Source: CAYLHB01 sp964383505
GTDB lineage: Bacteria > Patescibacteriota > Minisyncoccia > Phycocordibacterales > UBA12088
Length of the DNA: 49,185 nucleotides
Assembly (NCBI GenBank): GCA_964383505.1
Contig: CAYLHB010000005.1
Span: 1-49,185, forward strand
Direction of reading: 5' to 3'
Shown: positions 8,053 through 15,322 of the stretch, piece after piece
How the letters are laid out: each line of letters opens with the position of its first letter
How positions within the stretch are numbered: the first letter of the stretch is position 1
Notes under the pieces: model-generated
The model's input: only the letters and a program-made list of their open reading frames with translations
The model's database searches: none
What the model was told of the DNA's origin: nothing
Position numbers and translations under genes: made by a program

Positions 8053-8330
8053 ACCAGTGAGACTTCCTCGGCCAATATCGTACTTCGAAGCGGTGCGTGT
8101 ATACTTGCATAGCTCACAAGATCCACTTTTTTCTGGAGGACACTCTCAAGCTCCCTGTTCAGTCGAACCACATCCACAAGCGTTGCGTGTTTTGGAAACG
8201 CCACCAGTACATCAACATCACTTTCGGATGTTTGTTCCCCTCTGGCATACGACCCGAACACACCCGCGCGTTCAATGCCGTGTTGAAGTAAAATAGGTCG
8301 TATTTTCTTTTGCAGATCTGCCAACTCCAT
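8049..8330 (-). CDS. mntA: MntA-like nucleotidyltransferase antitoxin
   Basis: A 93-aa minimal nucleotidyltransferase with the GSX10DXD active site: Gly26-Ser27, then Asp38 and Asp40 in SESDVDVLVAF. Members of this family polyadenylylate the HEPN partner, so it is the likely antitoxin for hepT, with which it overlaps by ATGA. A longer frame reaches 8387, but the ATG at 8330 sits exactly 6 nt after an extended -10 box, giving a predicted leaderless transcript. The 33-bp tandem palindromic repeat about 105 bp upstream is a candidate regulatory site. It lies inside the glycosyltransferase cluster, between a GT4 gene and a methyltransferase. Confidence 0.9.
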   Translation of the reverse strand: MELADLQKKIRPILLQHGIERAGVFGSYARGEQTSESDVDVLVAFPKHATLVDVVRLNRELESVLQKKVDLVSYASIHAPLRSTILAEEVSLV

Positions 8331-8336
8331 GTTTGT

Positions 8337-8345
8337 ACGATACCA
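8337..8345 (-). promoter_or_regulatory. extended -10 box, leaderless mntA promoter
   Basis: Minus strand reads TG-G-TATCGT, then 6 nt (ACAAAC), then the mntA ATG. It belongs to the window-wide TGN-TANNNT-N6-ATG pattern. Confidence 0.6.
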
Positions 8346-8434
8346 CACCGTCGCCACTAAGGCGAAGAAGTGGTTGCAGAAACACAAGTAATGCTTACAA
8401 ATCAGTATATTAGTACGTTTGGGACATTCTCACT

Positions 8435-8500
8435 ATGAGTACTGCTCATGGAAATTAGCTAATTACCCTGAGTTGCACTCATGGAAATTAGCTAATTTCC
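8435..8500. repeat. two tandem 33-bp repeats with palindromes
   Basis: Unit 1 is 8435-8467 and unit 2 is 8468-8500; 27 of 33 positions match. Each unit contains two inverted repeats, a TGAGT/ACTCA-like one and GGAAATTAGCTAATTTCC (imperfect in unit 1). Unit 2 extends to a perfect 24-bp palindrome at 8480-8503 that contains the TAG stop of the upstream GT4 gene. It lies upstream of mntA-hepT, so it may be their operator. Confidence 0.75.
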
Positions 8501-9658
8501 ATGATTTTGCACAAACTCGAGTATCTTCTCCGCCCGTTTATCCCAAGTGTACTTTTCCTCCACCTCTCTACGGGCGAGGGTGGCTCGCTTTTGTGCCGCC
8601 TCAGGGTTCGCGAGTATCTCACGCACCCCCCGCGCCATGTCATCAGCATCTCCCGGCTTTACAAAGATAGCAAGCGATTCGTCGAGGATTTCCCGCACGC
8701 TCGGCAAGTCAGTGGTGACCATGGGCACGCTACTCGCCATGTACTCGAAAAGTTTGATGGGGCTCATAAAGTGGCGGTAGTGCTCCAAGTCGGGGTACGC
8801 CATTACAAGCACGTCGCACACGAGGAAGTACTGGGGGAACTCTTTCTGCGGAACATGGCCCACCACAAGCACGTCCTGTGGTGCTACACCTGAGGCGGCG
8901 CAGAGCTCCTCAATGTAGGGTTTCTCGTGCTCCTCGACACCCGCAAGAAAGAGAAGTGCGCGAGGGTACTCTTTGTGTACCGCCGGAAACCCTTTGATGA
9001 GATCCTCCACCCCTTTCCCCTTCCCCATGGTGGTAATTTTGCCGAGGTGACCCACAATGAGTCGGTCTTCGGGAATGCCAAGCGCGACCCGTAGCTCTTG
9101 CTTGGTAAGCGGGCTCTCAAAACGTTCGGGGGAAACGGCATCAGGTGCAATGAGGATTTTTTTAGGGGGGATGCGATAGCGTGCGGAGTGGTGATCAGCA
9201 AGTCCTTTCGATATGAACACCAGTTTGTGCGCCAAGCGCATGACAAGCCCTCGGTAGAATGTGTCGCGCTTTGTGTGTACTTCGAGAATCGGTTTACAAC
9301 CCAACATGCCAAGGCACACGGTGGCGAACTCATCGCGCGTATAAATGAGCGAGGGCTGTTTGAAGAACGCGTAGAGGCTAGCCATTTTTGCAAAACTCCA
9401 CCACTGCATGTACTGCCCAACCGGCCCGAGCCACAAGAAGGCGAGCGACCAGAGACGACGTATCGAGAACGTGCGAGTAGCCCCATAAAAGTCATAGGGG
9501 TCTGCATCGGTCGGACCAAGCGCATTGCACGCAAGGGTCACAGTACCCCCCTCCTCTCGGAGAACATGTGTAAACGCCTCACACATACGCACCACCTGCA
9601 CACTGTGTGCCTTGTGCGAGGGGAGCTTGGTGTTGGCGATGTAGAGGAGGTGGGTCAT
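8492..9658 (-). CDS. glycosyltransferase family 4
   Basis: A 388-aa GT-B retaining glycosyltransferase. The N-terminal Rossmann domain starts LLYIANTKLPSHKAHSVQ, the acceptor-binding loop of GT4 enzymes. The C-terminal domain begins near LIVGHLGKIT (about 212) and carries the donor-binding segment SPIKLFEYMASSVPMV (about 314-329). A central hydrophobic patch near residue 75-90 suggests membrane contact. It follows another GT4 gene by one nucleotide, so both come from one message. The stop codon lies inside a 24-bp palindrome of a tandem repeat, so its 3' end doubles as part of that element. Sugar specificity is not predictable. Confidence 0.85.
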   Translation of the reverse strand: MTHLLYIANTKLPSHKAHSVQVVRMCEAFTHVLREEGGTVTLACNALGPTDADPYDFYGATRTFSIRRLWSLAFLWLGPVGQYMQWWSFAKMASLYAFFKQPSLIYTRDEFATVCLGMLGCKPILEVHTKRDTFYRGLVMRLAHKLVFISKGLADHHSARYRIPPKKILIAPDAVSPERFESPLTKQELRVALGIPEDRLIVGHLGKITTMGKGKGVEDLIKGFPAVHKEYPRALLFLAGVEEHEKPYIEELCAASGVAPQDVLVVGHVPQKEFPQYFLVCDVLVMAYPDLEHYRHFMSPIKLFEYMASSVPMVTTDLPSVREILDESLAIFVKPGDADDMARGVREILANPEAAQKRATLARREVEEKYTWDKRAEKILEFVQNHGN

Positions 9659-9659
9659 G

Positions 9660-10841
9660 TTACAAATAGTTGTTTGGTAGAAGCGTCTCCATCACCGTAC
9701 TTCGCTCTCCTAATCTCTTTTCAACATATGCATGTGCGCGTGCAACGCGCTCCGCCACCATAGGGTGCGCGGTGCGGATGCACTCGATCTCTGAGCGCAA
9801 GGCCTCGACGCCGTCGCGCTCATCCCACAGAAAGGCGCGCTCGCTCTCATCTCCCGCGCTTTCACGCAAACCCTCCGCGTGGCTTAGCACGCAGGGGGTG
9901 CGCGCGTACATCGCCTCAAGCGCCACCATGCCGAGCGATTCCGAGCGGGAGAGGAGGATGAACACATCAGCGTCAACGTAGTAGCGCCATAGCATAGCGT
10001 GGGGCACCCTTCCCACAAAGCGCACCTGCGAAGCGATACCCAGCATACGCACTTGCTCCTCAAGCGAGTCGCGCAGTTTCCCCTCGCCCGCCACTACCAA
10101 TACGGCCCGGGGGTCATGGAGCTCGGCAAACAGGTTGAGCAGTCGGTCGAAACCCTTCTCCGGCTCTAGCCGCCCTACGGAGAGCATAAGGAGCGAGTCG
10201 TGGGGTATCGATAAGCGTGCACGAAGCGCGCCCTTTGTCTCGTACGCGCGTACGAGCTCCCGGCCGTCGGGTGAGATGGTGTCGGGGAAAAACCGATGGA
10301 TGTGATCGTCTGAAATGCCCATACGTATTGCGTAGCTTGCGGTGGCATTGCTGTTCACGAAGCAGACATCCACACGTGGTGCGCCCAACCGCTCTATCAG
10401 GTACTCCACCACGAGCTTGAGCCGCGCGAGCGGGCGCGTCTTAAGGAGTGTCGAGGGTAAATTAGCGATAAAGAGCGCAACGCGTGCACCTGTTCCTGCA
10501 CGCACGCGCGACGCGGCGGGCACCAGACTCATGTCGTAGGTCAAGACCACGTCGGGCACAAACCCGCGCGCATGGAGAAGCACGGGGAGCCGTAGCGCCA
10601 TGAGGAGTGCGTAGAATGGACGCAGGTGCCTCGAGCGCGCCTTGAGGTGAACCGTCTCGAAATGCTCGTCCACCTTGAGGTAGTAGTGCTCCGGCCCGAA
10701 TGAGACGAGGAACATGTCGCACTCGCCGAGGCGAATGCCGTCGCGTTCAAACTTTGCGCGCATCTCGGGTACATTTGTCTTGGCGAGGTTGCGCCAGTCG
10801 AAGCTCAAACAGACGATTCGAAGTCGCGGGTGTGCACTCAT
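9660..10841 (-). CDS. glycosyltransferase family 4
   Basis: A 393-aa GT-B glycosyltransferase. The N-terminal domain carries IVCLSFDWRN and a hydrophobic PVLLHARGFVPDVVLTYD region. The C-terminal donor domain has LLMLSVGRLEPEKGFDRLL (about 211-229) and the EX7E-type signature RSESLGMVALEAMYARTP (about 297-314). Its ATG overlaps the stop of abiEii copy 2 (ATGA at 10838-10841), so its translation would be coupled to that toxin gene, an unusual arrangement. It is followed after 1 nt by another GT4 gene. Codon use is rich in CGC and GAG, like the epimerase and GtrA-fusion genes further upstream, which suggests these GTs belonged to the same operon before AbiE entered. Confidence 0.85.
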   Translation of the reverse strand: MSAHPRLRIVCLSFDWRNLAKTNVPEMRAKFERDGIRLGECDMFLVSFGPEHYYLKVDEHFETVHLKARSRHLRPFYALLMALRLPVLLHARGFVPDVVLTYDMSLVPAASRVRAGTGARVALFIANLPSTLLKTRPLARLKLVVEYLIERLGAPRVDVCFVNSNATASYAIRMGISDDHIHRFFPDTISPDGRELVRAYETKGALRARLSIPHDSLLMLSVGRLEPEKGFDRLLNLFAELHDPRAVLVVAGEGKLRDSLEEQVRMLGIASQVRFVGRVPHAMLWRYYVDADVFILLSRSESLGMVALEAMYARTPCVLSHAEGLRESAGDESERAFLWDERDGVEALRSEIECIRTAHPMVAERVARAHAYVEKRLGERSTVMETLLPNNYL

Positions 10842-11590
10842 GGCTGTGAACTGAGGCGGGTAATCTCATCGCGCAAAAACATCACCGTTTCCCGTGCAAG
10901 TGCATTGCGCACCCGCTTCAAACGCTCATATGGCACGAGCACATTAAGGTCTTCCATGAGTGCACGCTCGGTCACATGGGTTTCAATGAACACCACAAGC
11001 TCTTCAAGGTACTCCCGAGCTCCCTTGCCGGTACGCTCAACAATAACGCGCTCCTCATACCGAACACCGTGTTCAAAAAAGTGGTGTATGTCATACACGT
11101 CGCGACCGGCCATGGTGCCGTGGTGTTTGAACCTGTCGGTGAGTGCCACCAGCTTGTTGGCCATCATGGTCTCTCGTGTTTGGCAGGTGAGAAATCGGTC
11201 AATCGCGGTGAGCCGAAGGGTCTCGTAGATGTTGGCACGTGGTGCCATGGTGGTGATATCAAGGTTGAGTGTTGAGCGGCTTCCTTCGGGCGCGGCGTAC
11301 TTGAGCACATACTGTGGTACAATCTTACTCTCATCAACCACCCTCAAACCGAACACATCGAAAAGTGCAACAAGGTGACTGCGTACCTCGTCCATACGGT
11401 CAATCTCAACAAGGTCGAAATCCAAATCCACTGAGAAGCGATCGAGCCAACCGAGAAGCGCAGCACACGTTCCCCCTTTGAAGCGGAGCAATGACGCGAG
11501 AAATACATCATCGGCTATACCTGTGAGCGTGCGAAGGAGTACCGCCTTATGCAGGGCATCTTTTGGGTGTGGTAGCACAAGGTCACTCAT
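10838..11590 (-). CDS. abiEii: AbiEii nucleotidyltransferase toxin, copy 2
   Basis: A 250-aa DUF1814 nucleotidyltransferase, the probable toxin of the second AbiE pair. It has LRFKGGTCAALLGWLDRFS with SVDLDFDLVE after it (motif I and metal-binding Asp residues, about 35-60), a LNLDITTMAPR segment, and the RDVYDIHHFFEHG signature. An ATG at 11608 would overlap abiEi by 13 nt; the ATG at 11590 gives an N-terminus closer to copy 1 and leaves a 5-nt gap, so it is preferred. Copy 1 and copy 2 share motifs but are clearly divergent, so they are separate acquisitions rather than a recent duplication. The stop overlaps the downstream GT4 start. Confidence 0.85.
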   Translation of the reverse strand: MSDLVLPHPKDALHKAVLLRTLTGIADDVFLASLLRFKGGTCAALLGWLDRFSVDLDFDLVEIDRMDEVRSHLVALFDVFGLRVVDESKIVPQYVLKYAAPEGSRSTLNLDITTMAPRANIYETLRLTAIDRFLTCQTRETMMANKLVALTDRFKHHGTMAGRDVYDIHHFFEHGVRYEERVIVERTGKGAREYLEELVVFIETHVTERALMEDLNVLVPYERLKRVRNALARETVMFLRDEITRLSSQP

Positions 11591-11595
11591 AGTTA

Positions 11596-12186
11596 TTAGG
11601 TGGCGCATCTTCGGTACCCGAGCTCACACTCAATGGAGCGCACCTCATCCCATGGAACCAAGCTCGGCGCATCGAAATACGCAGTGGGTACATAGTACAA
11701 GAGGTCGGCGACCGCGCGCGCAACGGTTGCCACGCGAACCCCTTTTTTTTCCTCACGAACACCAACGGGGTTGTACAGGTGGAGTGGTGCAAGTTGGCGC
11801 ACTACAAACCGCTCACCAAGCACGGTGAAGCGCTTTGGCTCTGCGGCGATAAGGGTGGTTGCGGCGAGCGATTGTGCCATGACCCCCTCTCGCACCAACA
11901 CACTCTCGGTGCTCACATATCCATAGCTATGAAGTGCCTTGAGTCCAAGTACGAATGGATCAATATCATTGGGTAAACCAAGTGCGTAGAACCCCTTATA
12001 GAGTCGAGTCAAATACCCACGATCCACGTACCGCTTGAGTGTGGTGTGGAGGGTGTTTGCATCGGTGATACACCACAGGTTTGCCAAATCGTTTGAGTGG
12101 AACAAGCTCTCACCGGTACGCGCGAGCATAAAGAAACGATTGTTGGTGGTATCGCTGTTTCTTGTGTTTGCATAAACTGTACTCAT
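11596..12186 (-). CDS. abiEi: AbiEi family antitoxin, copy 2
   Basis: A 196-aa AbiEi-type antitoxin and transcription regulator. After a short Asn/Thr-rich lead comes a winged helix region (SLFHSNDLANLWCIT, then LKRYVDRGYLTRLYKGFYAL). The conserved middle includes YGYVSTESVLVREGV, and VATVARAVADLLYYVPTAYFD aligns with TPERALLDTLY of copy 1. The ATG at 12186 lies 6 nt after a TAAACT -10 box and predicts a leaderless transcript. An ACAGTTT/AAACTGT palindrome over the -10 box is the likely autoregulatory operator. Being promoter-proximal in an operon that continues into GT genes, this repressor could also influence glycosyltransferase expression. Confidence 0.85.
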   Translation of the reverse strand: MSTVYANTRNSDTTNNRFFMLARTGESLFHSNDLANLWCITDANTLHTTLKRYVDRGYLTRLYKGFYALGLPNDIDPFVLGLKALHSYGYVSTESVLVREGVMAQSLAATTLIAAEPKRFTVLGERFVVRQLAPLHLYNPVGVREEKKGVRVATVARAVADLLYYVPTAYFDAPSLVPWDEVRSIECELGYRRCAT

Positions 12187-12220
12187 TTGTACAGTTTAAC
12201 AAAACTGTCTATATAGTCAA
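12187..12220 (-). promoter_or_regulatory. AbiE copy 2 promoter and operator palindrome
   Basis: TTGACT (12215-12220, containing the epimerase stop), 16 nt, then TAAACT (12193-12198), 6 nt, then ATG. ACAGTTT (12191-12197) and AAACTGT (12202-12208) form an inverted repeat over the -10 box; another AAACTGT half-site is at 12174-12180. Confidence 0.65.
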
Positions 12221-13206
12221 GCGTTCGTTCCTGCGCTCATTGAGGTGGCAGGCACCGCGAATCGCTTACGCGCCTCAGCTTTGGGGCCGTAGAGGTTGTG
12301 GGTGTACCAGGCAACTGCGCGCTCGATGCCGTCCTCTACGTGCACCTTCGGTTCGAAGCCGAAGTGGTGCTTCGCGCGGGAGATGTCGGCGATGTACTTC
12401 ACCACCTCTCCTGTTCTGTTGTCGTGGATTTCGATGTCGTTCTTTGTGCCAAGTTGGCGCTTCATGAACTCGGCCACCTCAACGAGCGAGGTGCCGCGGC
12501 CATACGCGATGTTGAACATGCCTCCCGCGCCCGCCTCGAAGTGCTCAATGCCGAGCATGATGCCGCGCACTGCATCGCTGATGTAGGTGAAATCGAGAAG
12601 TTTATCTCTCCCAAACACCTTGAGCGATTCTCCCGCGAGGCACTGCCGGATGAAGAGGGGTACCACGCGGTCGCTCTCGTCGTAGAGGCCGTAGACGTTG
12701 CTGAAGCGATACACGATAGCTTTGAGGCCGTAGCATTTTTGGTAGCTGTGCACGAGCGCTTCTCCGCTCATTTTGCTCGCGGTGTACGGGCTCGGGCAAT
12801 TCCAAATGCGCGTGTCCTCCTCGGCGTGGGTGACCTTGCCAGTGTTGCCGTAGACCTCTCGGGAAGAGGCGAACATGAGGTGCGGAACATTCCTGCGGCG
12901 CACGTACTCAAGCACGTTGAACACCGTTTCGAAGTTGTCGCGCGCGAGCGTGGGGTCTATAACGAGGTTGTGCACCCTGGCATTTGCCGCGAGGTGGATG
13001 ACGAGGTCGATACCGCCGTCGGGAAGCTTTTCGAGCACACCTGCGAGGTCGCGCAAATCCTGCTTGATGGTTTTTGCATCCACGACCGGGTCCCATTTGT
13101 TGTCGCGCCAATCGACGCCGGTCACCTCAAACCCCTGTTCGAGAAGTTTTTGAAACAGGTAGGTACCGATGGTGCCGCTACTTCCCGTAACAAGGATCCT
13201 TCGCAT
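12217..13206 (-). CDS. NAD-dependent epimerase/dehydratase (extended SDR)
   Basis: A 329-aa nucleotide-sugar epimerase or dehydratase. The NAD-binding motif is TGSSGTIG (7-14) and the active-site motif is YTASK with the Tyr and Lys spaced by three residues. The catalytic Ser region ASSREVYG lies upstream, and the substrate-domain motif RFSNVYG and FTYISD follow. The family converts UDP-hexoses (C4 epimerisation or 4,6-dehydration). The last ~20 residues are an Ala/Ser-rich tail unlike the family. It lies 25 nt after the GtrA-fusion gene in the same direction, and its stop is embedded in the -35 box of AbiE copy 2. Exact substrate is uncertain. Confidence 0.85.
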   Translation of the reverse strand: MRRILVTGSSGTIGTYLFQKLLEQGFEVTGVDWRDNKWDPVVDAKTIKQDLRDLAGVLEKLPDGGIDLVIHLAANARVHNLVIDPTLARDNFETVFNVLEYVRRRNVPHLMFASSREVYGNTGKVTHAEEDTRIWNCPSPYTASKMSGEALVHSYQKCYGLKAIVYRFSNVYGLYDESDRVVPLFIRQCLAGESLKVFGRDKLLDFTYISDAVRGIMLGIEHFEAGAGGMFNIAYGRGTSLVEVAEFMKRQLGTKNDIEIHDNRTGEVVKYIADISRAKHHFGFEPKVHVEDGIERAVAWYTHNLYGPKAEARKRFAVPATSMSAGTNA

Positions 13207-13231
13207 ACATTCAGTAATATGTAGTGTACTA

Positions 13232-15322
13232 TTAGTCCTCTACCTGCGACAACTTGTCCCAATCCACATAGTGTAGCCGAACAGTGCTCCCGGGCACCTT
13301 TCCCCGTTCGTCGTAGAACACGGGCACGGCGTCCTTGTAGCGGGGGAGGTCGAGCTCTTTAAGGTAGGGCTTCAAGGACACAGTACGATCGGAAAGGATG
13401 AGCCACGTGCCGCGCGGGTCACGGTGGTACTCGAGCGCATCTTTCAGTGTGTCGAACTTTCCATAGCGGACGATTTCAAGCCCGGTTTCTGGGGCTTTGA
13501 GTTCGGAGAGGTTTCGTCCCGCCACGGTCGTGTCGGGGAGGAGCATCATCGGGTAATCGCCCTCATCAAATGATACGAGGGTACCTCGTGCATGTTCCGC
13601 CGCCACGTATGCCCATGCGGGGAGTTTATTCTGGTCGGTGCGCTTCATGAGAAGCATTGCCGGAGTGATAAGCGACCAGAGGACGATAACAAGCGCGAGA
13701 GTAACGAGTATAGTACGCTCGTAGCGATGCGTGCCAACTGCTCGTTCAAGCGCCACGTACGAAACAATAGCGACCAGAGGAATGATAGGCACCACATAGC
13801 GCCCTTCGGCGAACACGGAGTAGAGTGGCGCGAGACCGGCTATAAAAATAAACATGAAAAGCGCAACCGGTGTGAAGCGGCGCACAGAGAGGAGTAAAAA
13901 CAAGCCGCCGATAAAGGGCAGGAGCAGTATGGGCAGGATGACCGAGCTGAAACTGTTGGGCTCCCACCCATGCACCATCGAAAATATAAGCTTCACGAAG
14001 CCGTCGATGGCGAATTTATGGAAGATTTCCCACGCGGTGTGGGTCGAGAGGTACTCGCTCAAGCTTGGCACGGGCACGTTCGGAGTCCAGACATCCAATG
14101 TGAAATCCTCGACAAAGTACTTATCATTTTGCCCGTAGGTGAACGCGCTCCCGAACGCCTCGTAGCGCGCCATGAGAAAGGGTGCGGAAAGCGCGAAGAA
14201 GAGTGCGATGAGCCCCACCGACGCGAGTGCGAGGTGACTCGTGTGCTCAATGAGTGAGTGTGCGCGGTCGCGCACACGCGCGTGTGCGAAGAGGTAGGTG
14301 AGCACCACCACCACGAGTACAAAGAGGCCGTTGGCGCGCACGTAGTACGAGAGTGCGGCGAAGAGTATCGCGTAGAGAATGTGGTGGGGACGCTCTAGGG
14401 AACGTATGGAGAAGTAGAGGGCCATGAGCGCAAGGATGAGGAAGAGCCCATCGGAGGAAAAAATGGTCGAGTAGTAGATGAGCCACGGATGGGCGGCGAT
14501 GGTGAGGGTTATGAGTACGGTACCGAAGCGATTCACAAACAGCCGTGCGATGAGCCACGTGGGCACAACCGCAAGTGCGCCGACCACCACCCCAAAGAGA
14601 CGCGCAAGGGGCATTAGCTCGAAGCGGCTTATTGGCTCAAGGAGCCACACGACGGGCGCGAAGAGCATGGAGGTGCCTATCGCGTGCGAGTAGGGGGGTA
14701 CCCAATTGCCGTGCGCGATTTCTATTGCTTTGAGAAGGTAGAGGTATGAGTCGCCGGTAAACGTGGCTACGGCGGAAAAGTCGGTTGCGATGTAGCGCAC
14801 CATGAGCGCGAATGCAAAGATGGCGCTGAGTAGATAGAGCGAGCCGCGCTCAAATACCGGTTCGCGCTCATATGCTTCACGTGAGGAAAACCACTCTCGC
14901 ACGAGCTCACGGAGCGAAAGGTGGTCGTTGTCGCCGTTGATTGCACCAAACGTCAATTGTTTGTGGCCCCAAAAGCTCCAGAGCGCCACAATGCCGACAG
15001 CACACACTTTCGCGATGAGCACATGCGCTCCCGCACCCTCGACGAGGAGCGCAATAACTACTTGGTTTATCGCAAGCCCCACGAGTGCCACCGCCGCAAA
15101 CACACCCGCCTGGGTCGCAACGCGGGTGCTTGTGTTTTTGAACGTGAAGGTTTTGTTGAGCGAGAAGTTGGTGACCATACCGCCCATATAGCCGAGCGCC
15201 GCGGCCCAGAAGTAGTGGAAATCCGCGAAACTCACGAGTGCCCACAGGATTCCCATGTCGACTACGGTCGCCACCCCCGCGAATACTCCGTAGATAAGAA
15301 ACTGACGAAGGTGCTCCCTCAT
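13232..15322 (-). CDS. GtrA-like domain fused to GT-C glycosyltransferase
   Basis: A 696-aa membrane protein. Residues 1-130 are a GtrA domain of four transmembrane helices (FLIYGVFAGVATVVDMGILW at the start, NFSLNKTFTF midway, FWGHKQLTF at its end), a family linked to moving lipid-linked sugars across the membrane. From about 160 onward it resembles PMT/ArnT-like GT-C enzymes. A first-loop FTGDSYLYLLKAIEI region carries an Asp that may be the conserved catalytic acid, several further helices follow, and the last ~130 residues are soluble. Fusion suggests that flipping and sugar transfer are coupled. The start overlaps the flavoprotein stop (ATGA). Confidence 0.85.
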   Translation of the reverse strand: MREHLRQFLIYGVFAGVATVVDMGILWALVSFADFHYFWAAALGYMGGMVTNFSLNKTFTFKNTSTRVATQAGVFAAVALVGLAINQVVIALLVEGAGAHVLIAKVCAVGIVALWSFWGHKQLTFGAINGDNDHLSLRELVREWFSSREAYEREPVFERGSLYLLSAIFAFALMVRYIATDFSAVATFTGDSYLYLLKAIEIAHGNWVPPYSHAIGTSMLFAPVVWLLEPISRFELMPLARLFGVVVGALAVVPTWLIARLFVNRFGTVLITLTIAAHPWLIYYSTIFSSDGLFLILALMALYFSIRSLERPHHILYAILFAALSYYVRANGLFVLVVVVLTYLFAHARVRDRAHSLIEHTSHLALASVGLIALFFALSAPFLMARYEAFGSAFTYGQNDKYFVEDFTLDVWTPNVPVPSLSEYLSTHTAWEIFHKFAIDGFVKLIFSMVHGWEPNSFSSVILPILLLPFIGGLFLLLSVRRFTPVALFMFIFIAGLAPLYSVFAEGRYVVPIIPLVAIVSYVALERAVGTHRYERTILVTLALVIVLWSLITPAMLLMKRTDQNKLPAWAYVAAEHARGTLVSFDEGDYPMMLLPDTTVAGRNLSELKAPETGLEIVRYGKFDTLKDALEYHRDPRGTWLILSDRTVSLKPYLKELDLPRYKDAVPVFYDERGKVPGSTVRLHYVDWDKLSQVED

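Noticed and set aside
8435..8503. Tandem repeats as a type III (RNA antitoxin) system
   Set aside because: Only two units, no type III endoribonuclease toxin downstream, and the adjacent genes form a standard MntA/HepT pair.
12298..13224. 308-codon open frame antisense to the epimerase
   Set aside because: The epimerase frame has complete SDR motifs; the antisense frame is a compositional artefact.
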